A DNA stretch of 64,000 nucleotides, from the NCBI GenBank assembly GCA_947652115.1, contig OX393570.1, positions 11,645,343-11,709,342 of the forward strand, given 5' to 3'. Below are positions 44,201 through 56,200 of the stretch, one piece after another. Below the pieces are notes generated by a model. It had not been told where the DNA came from, did no database searches, and saw only the letters and a program-made list of their open reading frames with translations. The DNA comes from Blastomussa wellsi (taxonomy: Eukaryota > Cnidaria > Anthozoa > Scleractinia > Plerogyridae). Positions within the stretch are counted from its first letter, which is position 1. The number at the start of each line of letters is the position of its first letter. Made by a program: the position numbers and the translations under genes.

Positions 44201-47200
44201 CAAAGCCCATAGTGTCATTGAGTAGCAATCATGGCGACCACAATTATTATACCATTTTCGATTGAAACCAGATCGAAACAACAAATTGACCTCAGGCCAT
44301 GATGCGAAAGTTTCAGTCGTATGAACATAACAAATTGATTGGTGTGGTCATTAAAAAATATACCAATTGGAGGCCAAGGGTCAGACCTTGATCCCAATTT
44401 AAGCATGGCTCATTGTCGCTGCTTTGCAGCTTTTTGAATTAGAAATATGAAAAGACAAAACCTATAGAACCAGGCTGAGCGCTAATTGAGGACATAGTAA
44501 AAAAGAGAAAAGAAATGCCTCTTAGAATTATAATAAACTATAATGCTTTCCAACAAGAAGTCCATGTCCTTAAAGCATACCATGTGGTATTCAGGTTGAA
44601 AAGGTCACTAAGGTATTTTGGGCACTGGTGATTTTTTACTTTTTACAACATTACTAAATCTTGTACAACACCTTAATTTTGAAATCCTTTGAGCTATACT
44701 GTCTGACAGGAGGTTCAGAGGTTCACATAGTGTTAGTGGTAAAATCACAGATTCATCAAATTAGAAACTTTTTAAGTATCATTCAGTGATATAAACATTG
44801 TTGTAGGGTTACAGGTATCTGTCTGGACGGTCTGCACCAATTAGGCAGCGGACACCCCTGAAGGCATACAGCAACATTAAAGTGCCTAGGAAGTGAATTT
44901 CTTGTGTTTTGTTATATATTTACTTTCTGAAATACGCGATTCCAGAGGGATTAAAAGTAACGATTTCACAAAGTTGAGCACTTTGCCCTCCAAAAATGGT
45001 AAGGGGAATGGGTCCGAAAATACCACGCCATGACGTCACTTTTGTGCCAAACTTTAGTTTGCATGATCAAAGTTTCTTGTCAGTGAGGAGTGATTACGAG
45101 AGAAACATGTCAAGCGATTCAGAAAGGGGCAATTTGTGAGAAAGACCTAGCAACCCCGAGAAAATAGAAACTGAGAATGATTGAAAGAAGATTTTTGGCA
45201 CCCAAATGACGTCAGAGGTTGTTCTCACGTGGTATTTTGACCGCGCGATTCAAATACCATTTTTGAGGGCAAAATGGCTCAACTTTGAAGGCTTGTAAAA
45301 TTGTTACTTTTAACGCCAAACTTGGGAATCGCGTACTTCACAAGGTAAACTTTGCCCATTGTTGTGGTTTAAATTTTTCAAGACAATGGACCTTTTTGTT
45401 GTCCGTCCTGAGGGAGTTTTCTAATCACACTCGGCTTAAATGGGATCCAATCGTCAAATTGTCGGTGAAGACATTTTTTTTCAATGGTAGTATGCGTGGG
45501 TAAACTTAGCGTGGTCACACCGCGTTTGAATTACGTCAACGGGTGAATGTTTTTGGCCTAGACCTAACCAAACGACCTAAATTCATTTAGGTTTTTACAT
45601 GTACAGGAGCAAGGTTAGCCCTCAGTTCAAAATAGTTCTTAGAATCCAGGTTGTGGTGTTCTCAAAAGAATTTTGAAAAAAGTAGCTGATAGCGATTAAA
45701 AACCATCTGTACGCTTATTGCAAACATCACCGAATGGAACGAAATCGCAGTTATCCCACATACGCTTCTAAAGGAGCTACGTCATGGTTTGTGCATTTTG
45801 AACAATTTAGCCTAAATTTTTCAAATTCATCATTTGCAACCGTTTCAGTCTTCCCCATCCTCAGCCATCCTTGTTCCTTTTTGGTTTAGTATCACCTCTT
45901 TGTTGTTTTTCTTCCTTAGTAAACTATTAGTTTTAGGTTTCTTACGTTTTAAGGGCAATTTGGTTCGTCGCAAAAAATGATTCAGAATATTGTGACGTAG
46001 CTCCTTTAAAGGCTATGGCAAACAAAGACGCATGATCATTTACTTTAAATTTACCGTGTGTATGTTTTCATTATTCAACCACTCGCATAAGGAATATGAC
46101 GTAAAACAACACCGTTGTCGGTGTGATTTCACACCTTTTTACGTTCGAATGATTTCACGTTCAGATAGGACCTAGAAAGTAGGATCACCGAGCAGCAGGG
46201 CCTACCCAAAAAATGTTTATACAAAAATGTTTGTACAAAACAAAGGCATCTCAAGTCTCCTGCTTTTCCCTTCCACTCGTTAAAGAAACGAAAAAGATAA
46301 TGTTTTGTTCGACGCGCAAATTTTAACGACGCTTCAAGAATGTAATAATGTGAAGAGAAGGAAGAAGACACGTTTTTTGTAAATAAGTAGATTTTGTTCG
46401 AGTTACAAGTATAATTTGAACTTGTTAACGGTGAACCATGTACTGTTACGGTGAGCTTGAATGACACTTTCTGTGGAAATCGTTGAAAATCTTGAGCTTT
46501 CGAGTAAAGCCAAGATTTAGTGTTGAGAACCTAGCATTCCCGTGGATTCTTCGTTTTAAATCCATCAGTATTTGTAAAGAAAGGTCTAACACTCACAAAA
46601 AGATTTAAGAAAATCTTTCAGTTATTATTTGAGCGAACATTTCCAACTTCAGACTGAACTTCTCCCTTGGTGTACAAAAACCGCCCTTCCGCCCACGATA
46701 AACCTATCATTGTTCTAGACAACTATTCCCTTTACCCATCCCAAGAAGGGTTGATTTTGTCACCATCTAGTAGTCACGAAGATTTTGAATTTTGCGCTCG
46801 GAAATTAGTTACGCTCCAGTTCTTTCAAACCTTTGTTCTAGAAACAATAGAACTTCAAAGCTGCAAAAAATTAACTTGCCCATAAAAGGAAGGTAATCCA
46901 AAAATTAAATGCAAAGTTTGATCAGAAAACAAAATAGAAAACCAATTCATTTATTATTTTGTTAATTTAAAAATAATGTACAGTAAGGTACAAACTGTGG
47001 GAGGCGTGGTGGCCTAATGGTTAGTGCGCTGGACTACGGGTTCGAGCCTTGGCCGGGACACTGCTTTGTGTTGTTGGGCAAGACACTTTACTCTCACACT
47101 GCCTCTCTTCACCCAGGTATATAAATGGGTACCAGCGAAATAATGCTGGGTACTAGCATCCCAACCAGGGAGGAGTAGAAATATTCCTTGCCGCATAATG

Positions 47201-50200
47201 CTACTAAATCCGGGATACGCTTCGGCAGTATGCGCTGCTTGGCGTCAGGCTTAACTTAAGGTACAGACTAGAAGTAGCTAAAAAGTGACATACTTACTCA
47301 TTTGCTTTTCGGCATGTCTGAATGAAGGACTTAAAGAAATGAAGTCGTCTTCGGATATCCTGCAGTGGGGGTACACACACAATTCACAAAAAGAGAGCAA
47401 TACACTTCACATTAAATATGTAACAGAACAAGGTTAGTTATACACTTCAATGTACATATGCCTGGATTTATCAAAAAGTGTTCAACATTGAAGCAAAACT
47501 TTCTTGTCCGACTCTTGAGTATTGCTGGAGGTCGGGCCAGCCTTGAGTTTAAAAAACCAGGTGCACTACCCAGGGGTAAGGCTAGCAGAAGTGCCAGGTG
47601 CAGCATGAATGATCCCAACCCAGGGGGTAGCCTGGGTCGGAAAGTGATATTTTGGCCTGAAAACTGGTCTTTTTCCTGTCATGAATACAGATGCTTGTGA
47701 TTGATAAAGCCTGTGATTTTGCTGTAAAAGTCTGACCCGATTTTGTTAAACCTGACATAAATACATAACAAAACAAATTTCAAAATTACCTTCAATCCTT
47801 CCAAAACCCGGAAGCGTTTATATAAAGATGGATTAAGATCCATGAGATTGAACAAAGGGTCATAGTGTATTCTCTGTAATAAATCTCTTGCAAAGTTTGA
47901 AACCTCATATCTGATGGAAAGTTATGGACATAATCAACAAAACTAGACCTTTAAAAGAAAAGCACATTGTATACTACATACATGTACAGTATGTTGCCCT
48001 ATTTCCCGGACACCCCTATTTCCGGACACTTCGACTTAACGATTCCGTATTTCGTTGAAACAATAAAACAAATCCGATCGATATGTTCCGAAGACTTATC
48101 GACTAGTCAGCTTTCGTTTGATACCTTCGTGGCCAAGCCACGCTCCGTTTAGGCGGGAACATTGAAGTTTTCAGTCGATGTAGGTAAAATTTGTTTCTTC
48201 TCAAATGTGATTTTTAGCGCACGTTGAATTACCTATTTTAAATTAAACGGTCTGTTCTCGCAAAATGCGAAACAGATTAAACATTTTTTTGGATATAAGC
48301 AAAGCTTAAATGACTAGGTTTGTCAGCATATAAGAATTTTCCGTTTTCAGTTTCATATCTTCAAACTTGACCACAAAAGAGTTTATTTGAATTTTTGGTG
48401 AGGTGTGCCCATTTCCGGACACCTGACGATAGGAAACTGGTTTCTGTTTTAAATACAATGTTATCAAAGAGTTGTTGAAAGACAAGCATTCTTATAACTC
48501 CCTTTCGTGATTTCAACTTACCTGAAATTGGAAAAAATACTTGCGTGTTGTTTTCCACAAATTCTAAGGCCAGTCCACTATCCCATAAATCAGTCACCAG
48601 TCTTCCTCGTCTTACCGTGATACAAATCAAATATGTCGCCTTGTGTGGTTTCCAAACTATGGATGACTTCTTCACTAAACAATCGAAAGAAAAAGCTTTT
48701 GATTTCGGACAAAAAGTAATCTTTTAAATGAATGCTTCTTTATTTAACTTTTATAAGATATAATTTTCCACGAGGGAGAATGTTCCCAAGAAAAGCGGAG
48801 TATTTATCTTGTAAGATCGTCCGGAAATAGGGCAACCTGTCCGGAAATAGGGCATCCAACTCGACGAACTCCTTCCAAAATTACGAAGAAACCAAAGAGC
48901 TTCAGGCAATGAAACTTTACGACCTACTTAACAGAAGGGGAACCTAACTTGTGGCTGAATTTCAGCTTCTTTGTGTTGTTTTGAGGTAAGATATTACGGT
49001 TTATGCAAAAAGTGTCCGGAAATAGGGCAACATCCTGTATATGCTATACTGATCTTAGCCAAGCTGTTACAGTATCGTAATGTATGTAGTATTTGCAAAA
49101 TAATAGACCAAGTATTGTTAAGTGTTGTATTGTAAGTAGTGGACGTATCATTTTGTAAGTGGTATTTTTGTGTTGTAATAAAACACGCCTTAACAGGAAT
49201 CGACTGAATCGAGCGAGCGAGTGAATTTGCCACCAACTGCTACAACTCGTTCACTGCTATGAATTCATGAGTTAAAAATAAACATAATGAAATTTTTCAC
49301 TGGAATAAGACCAATTTAACAATCATTTATAATCATATTGTTTGATTTACTATTATTGTGCATACATGTACTTAAAGGATACTTGGTAAAGTCCCATTTC
49401 CTTATCACTCTAGCTGGAATAACTTCCAAAACATTGCTGTGACAAGAACTACAGAAATATTTCCCTAGGTAGTGACAATACCGAAATCGCTTCATGTAAT
49501 CTGTAGGAAAAAAAATTCTCAATTCAAGATAAATACATACAGAGAATTTCCAAATTCAGGGCATTGCCAATATTTTGAGTAAGGGCACACTCAGGCCTTA
49601 ATGTGCCAACTTCAAATCAATGGAAGAAGCACTGACAATAAATTTATATGTAATTTTAGCATGAACCCGGTTAGCCCTGGTTTTATTCAATAATAATACT
49701 GCATCCGTTATACTCATATATAATCGCTGAACAATTTAATTTTTTTGTATTGCTCAGATTATTTTTAGACTTCCTTTTACACAGGGTTGCCACTTATCAG
49801 AAACTAAATTTAAGTTCCCTGACTTTTCACTGACCTTCGAACAATTTTTTCCTGACCTTAGATTAGATAAATAAAATTAAAGAAAACTACTGCTTCTGTA
49901 CATGCCACTTAAACAGTATCAAAATCAATCGTGTTACACCATGTTTAACTGAAAGGAAATAAAATTCCCATACTTTTCACTGACTGTACCAAACATCTAA
50001 CATTTTCCCTGACCTTTTACAAAATTCCTTGACTTTTCCCTGACCTTGAAAATGTTTTGTTTTTCCCTGACTGTGGCAACGCTGTTACAGTTGTTCAAAT
50101 AGAATTGTGTCATATTGAAGCCTGTGATGATGATACTCGTGACAAAATTAATGTCAAACACTATCTTGTTTTTAGACATTACACTTTATACCTTGTATTA

Positions 50201-53200
50201 GACCTTTCCAACTGCCAGGGAGCATTTTCCTCTGTTTCTATTCAGCGACTTTTTTTTTCCAACTTATTCTCGGAAAAATACATACTAAATGTTCGTTCTT
50301 AAACAGCACATTGTGGTTGATGGCTTTCTCAGATGCTATGGTTTTGGTATCTCTTTTAAAGCCAAACGTATCCTGACCAATAACTGATAAGGTAATTTTT
50401 TTAGTAGCTTATTATTAGCTGTCCTTTATGGCTTACAAAGCATTTGAAGTTTTAAGAGATTTTATGTAACCTGTTTTGCAAGCCTTTTGGAAGCTTTTTT
50501 TTAAGATTAGGTATTGTGTATACATCTTTTATGGCTCTATTGGATTATGTGGTTGTCTTTTGGATAAAGACCAAAACAAAATTACCTGGAGCAACTGCCA
50601 TACCACAACCAGCACATCTAAAGTTTTGCTTGCTCATAAGTGCTTTCCTCCTGAAACAATATGCATAAATCCAATTTAATAAAATACATCTTTGCTGTAT
50701 TAGTTATATTTTGACCCTTAAGGGGGGACATTCTAGACTACAAATTTGTCGCTAGGGTAGGGGTAACGTCTGCATATGAGGCATGTGGCCCCTCAGGCCA
50801 GAGCTTATGCGATTTCCATAGCATGAAGCGACAGAGTATTTCTACTCCACCCTGGATGGGATGATAGTCCATCACAGGGTTACCCCCCACCAGAAAATTC
50901 GCTGGTACCATTAATACACCTGGGTGAAGAGAGGCACTGTAAGAGTAAAGTGCCTTGTCCAAGAACACAATGCAGTGCCCTGGCCGAGGCTCGAACGTGG
51001 ACCATCAGAGTCCAGCCCACTAACCATTAGGCCACCGCACCTCTCACACAAAGTTTGCCGCTTAGGAAGGCTTAACTGTCAGCCAAGTTTCCTAAAGAGA
51101 AGCTTTTTGCACCACTGAAGAGTCCTTCAAATCATAGCCGTATTCGACAACCAAAACAGAAAAACAAAAGAAAATTTCAGTGCCAGCAGATAAAGACATG
51201 CCCAATCCTACATACAGTTTTGGTGAAATTCTCATAATCTTAAAAGTTATGATGAAAGAAACTCATATATTCCGACTATCTTTTTTCTGTAAACATAAAT
51301 TGCATATAAAATATTTCAGTATGACATAAAGTACAGCATATGAAATAAATTCATATAAAAACTGTGGGTGTAGATGAAAGTAAGAAATGATCGTCGCAGT
51401 TAAGTTCCAATTTAAGCAATTGGAATAAGAAAGCCTGAAAAAATTCAGGGCTTCAATGGGACTCGAATCCTGACCTCCGTGATACCGGTGCAATGCTCTA
51501 TGTAGAACACTATGTTGTCCCTGATTTGTCAAAAAATCGGAGCTTTGCCCTCTTTCCTGTGTGGTTTAGGGACTGTAACTTACAATGCATGGTTTGTGAC
51601 TGGTGCTAGTTATGTCTTTTCAACGCAAGTGTTCCCTCAAGTGCAATTCACCTTGACAAATCACTTATATCAAAATACCATCGGAGCAATCCCATAGCAA
51701 TTGCTCTGGATCTCTAGTCAAGAGGGGCCCCGGCTTAAGAATAATCCTCTTAGAAATTGAAGTAAAAGTGGAAATGGAAAAAACTTAACCCCCCCCCCCC
51801 CCCACCCTTCATTTTTGGGTGGAGGTAGTTAAGTTAGGGGGAAGAATTGAAATTGTACCAGAGCACGGAGACAGTCTTCTTGTTTCTAAAAATCACAGTT
51901 AAAATATTTTGAGTTTCCATGAAAAAGGAAAAAATAGCCACTCTACATACCATGCTGCCTGTCGGCCACTTTGACAATCATGAAAACAAGCACAACAATT
52001 TTCTTAATCTACCCAAAAGTACTCTTTTCCCCATAACCAAAATAGCATCAAAGCTTACATGGATATTGAGGTTTCTAAATATCATGATATTTATTTGGGG
52101 GAAGTTATATGTTGGCCATGAGTGTCCAAGACATACAAGGCAAATTGCAAAAATTACAAGATTGCCTATTTTGAGGTTTCTGCCATTTGGTCTAACAAGG
52201 CTTATTATAGAGAAAAAATCACCTTCAAAAGTATGTTATATAATCTTGTCTGTTATCTAAATTCGAGTGATAAGGTTTCCTTCCACGTAGTTGGTGATAT
52301 AATAAGCAATATCGAGCCTACCTTGCAAGTTTTGACAATTTCTTTAGGATGGTTTTATCGCATTGGTTTCTTTTTTCAGAAATTCTTCTCAGAATGTTGA
52401 TTTCGCTTTTGCTCGCTGCAGGTTCTTGTCGAATCTGACACAGACATTAGCAGAAAGGTTTCATCTAACATTCTGACAAACTGAACACCCACTTTCCCGT
52501 ATTTTTAGGCCGGTGATGGTGATAAATTGAACTCCACATACTTGATACTGAGATAAACACAGTTTGTCTTGTCAAACACAGATGTAATAATTTATTTGTT
52601 TTTTCCACCGTCGAGTAACAATAAACAATAAAATCCATCCACACCGAACATAAAGAGGGTTGTTTTTTTCATTTCCAACTTTGCTTCTTCAACTCTCTCA
52701 GATACACTGTAACTAAGTACTCTTCGGGAAAAGGCCCCGGTTCTGATGAAATCCCACGGCATGTAATCAAAAATTCTTTTCACCTCATTTGTGCACCTCT
52801 GGTTAACATTATCAATCTTTCCTTACACAAAGGTATTTTGATCCAGAAAAAACAACTCCATAAGGTGTCTTGCCACAGCCAGAGGAACCCAAGACTAAAA
52901 ATTAATATGAAAGGTGTCTTGAAACCTTATCCTTCTTTTATTCCACTAAGGAGCCAATATTGCTTCTCGGTACAGTACCCTAACTGTGTGTTTTTGCAAA
53001 TTGTCTTTGACAGCTGTGTTTCTCATAATGGATTCTACTGTCCACGTGAGTGAACACTCTTTGACAATATCAACACCAAAGAGGCATGTTCCTCTTTCAA
53101 TTCCAAATTAATAAATCTAATGCAAACATTATTGCCCCCGCAGGGTTTGGCCCAGAGGCTAAACCCGAGGAGGCATTAATAGGAGTCCACGCGTGTGTAT

Positions 53201-56200
53201 ATTAATTTGGTGAGATTATATTTGTATGCCAGGAAAAAATCTCGATCGAACAGCTAGGCGCGCACGGTACTCTCTGGGGAAAAAGCGCGCAGAGTGGTGT
53301 CGGGAAGGCGTTCAACTCATAGTCATTTGAGGTCCGCCACCTTGTCTTGAAAAGGTGAGCAAAGATATTTTCACATAATTAGATATCAATATCATTGCAG
53401 TCGCTTTATTACCCAGACACAGAAATATAGTTTAGCCTGATTTTAAGGCGATTTGTCAGACACAATCACAAAACTAGGATCGACAGACTCGATCTAAACG
53501 TGATCGATTTGTCAGACACAAATCATATTAAAGACCAGGATCGACAGACTCGATCTGCAACCACGATCGATAGACTCGTTCAACAATCAGTAGTATGTGG
53601 AAAGCAGTCCATAACTTGTCAGTTTTTGCAACAGCGTTCCAGCGTTTTAAATTCACGAATCTTGTTGTTGACTCCTAAACATTACTTTTTCATAATTTCC
53701 TGTATAATTATTTGGTAGCAACTCAACTGTCGTCAACAAGAAAACTGTATTCAGACATTACCTATAAAAGTTACAAGTTCAGTTTGAAATTGTATTTCCT
53801 AAACACTTTCTCCAACAATAAATAAATAACAGCTACAAAATCATAGATCTCTCAGCTAGCGGGGGCAGTTGTAGTGATAGCTATAGCTAGTTCTTATACT
53901 TAGCTTGTGGCGACTGATGGTGGTGGTGATGGTGGTGCTGATGGTGATGGTGGTGGCGGCGGATTACATCATTGTACACGTGATACGTTAATATGTTTAA
54001 TGTAGTACCATTATCTGAGAATGGGATTACAGTGAGTTACACCCAACACTGAACGCGTGTCTTCCTATGTCTTAACCGAGCATCAGATCATTACACTGGA
54101 AACGAGGTCGGGATTCAAGAAAACAGAGAAGAAAAACGTCATAACAAAATACCCAATCCAGACGAGATTGTGCCGGCTTCACCGAGTAGTAGCACTGCCC
54201 CACAAGCCCAAATACAGCAACAGATCAAACAGACAACTCCACATTACACCATTTGATTAAAATGATGCCATTCAAGACCATCTAATCAAAACAATGCGTA
54301 ACAGAAGAATTAGAGTGAAAGCCATTCACCAGGGCTGAACACTTCAACAGATCCTGGATGAAGCTGCTATCGATGAAGAAGCCAACCAGCAAGCGAATGA
54401 AATGAAATTCCACCAAGAACGTTATTCAACTTTCAATAATTTTTAGCATAGAAGTCAGGAAATCAATTTCAGTAGCGCTAGAGCGATTGTCGCATGTAGT
54501 ATTATGGTTCTATTAGCGTAAAAGCGTCATCCTTGTGCGAGTTTGCAGAAGATCAAAAATGATCTGAAAGATTGACAATAGCGTTGGACTCACAGAGTTT
54601 TCTTACGCTGTGAAATTAATTGCGCGATAAACACTGTACAGAATATTCTAAAACATATCCCGCATTATGCCGCATTATGTGGAGCAAGCCAAGCCACAAG
54701 TCGACCTCATGAGTTTCAAAGTACCGGTAGTAGAATAGCTAAGCCATCGAGGCGAGCCAAGCTGAACGAAGGTTGTGAAGAGGGCCACAAATAAATAAGG
54801 ACTTTACTGAAAGTATATATGTGCCACGGCCGCCAACGCCGTCAACAGTACATCCTTTATTTTATCTAGTGATCACAGCCGCTAAATTCGAGAAAAAAAG
54901 CTGGTCAGGTACATGTAGAAACCCAGCCACAATTATTCTCAGAGACAGCCCTTGTAAATGCAACGGATGCGTGGCTCTTGTAAACATTAAAAACTATGGA
55001 AAATAGAAAAGGCTAAAGCGCACATGAGAATCATGCTCTGGCGCAATCTAAGTGCTTTTCCAGAGCTTTCTTTGTAGCTTTGTGCTCGCTTCATCTCCTC
55101 CTTGTACCTGGCTATTCATTCCTGTTCTACAAGCACATCACCTGAAAAAAGGTCTTCTGGTTTTGCTCTCAGTCATGCAGTATTTTGAGTATCACAGGCT
55201 GTCGGGTCTGTTCAATTTCGACTACAGGAATGAAGCTTATTTTAGAGTTGTCCGACTCAAAACGTAACTCTGACTCAGATGACAAAGACGACATGGTTTT
55301 GAAACAAAATTTGGAGGTATAAAATAACTCCTTTCCTGTTCCGCCAACCCATACAATACAAGAGAAGTGACCAAGGCGCCATCGTGTTTGGTTCCTGGGT
55401 AGATAGTCAAATCCAAAATTGTACTGCAAAAACAACTTGGCGGGTTAGGGGCACTTTAAACACTTTTGGCACAAGAAGTCAGATAGCTTCATCACTGGAA
55501 TCACTGGATTTTAAACAAAACATTTGACCGACTGAGTTATATATCTGGTGGTTTAGTTGTTACCAGTATGAGTAATCAGTGCTGCAGACCAGGATGTTCC
55601 ATTTCTTGGGAATGTCAATGTTGGGTTTTCAATTCCCTGAGTGCGACCTCTGCTAAAGTGAGCCCAATTGACTTTGCCTCCGTCATTTTGACGAGGTGGT
55701 CATATTATGAGCCTAGGTCCCATGTGATTAAACTAATACAAACCTGGGAGGCTTGTGAGCATGGAAAATAATCTGTGCTCTGGGAGGAGCCCACTCTGAG
55801 TTTCCTCTTATGCGAAACTAAAATTAAAAGAAAATAAAAAGCAGTGAAATCTCTACATGTACCATGCGATGTTCCAAACTAAATTACCAAACGTTTCATT
55901 TTTTATGGTAATGCACACTTCACTTCTGGTCATCCATATTGCACCCTTCCCTTCACCCTCAGTGAAGGTGCCAATGGGGTATAGCTCTTGTCAGTAAACT
56001 GTTAGAAAAATGGGCTTTGTCAGTAAACAACAAAAATGGAGATTAGTCAGTTAAATTGTATGATTTCATGGCGTTAATGAGCGGTACAGGGTCTCCTTGC
56101 ACAAAGTAGACTATGAGTAGTCACTCTTCTTTTGTGTATCGAGGGCGAAGCTAAAATGAAATGTACATGCTTGCAAAGAAATGGTGAGGAAAGCTTGAAA

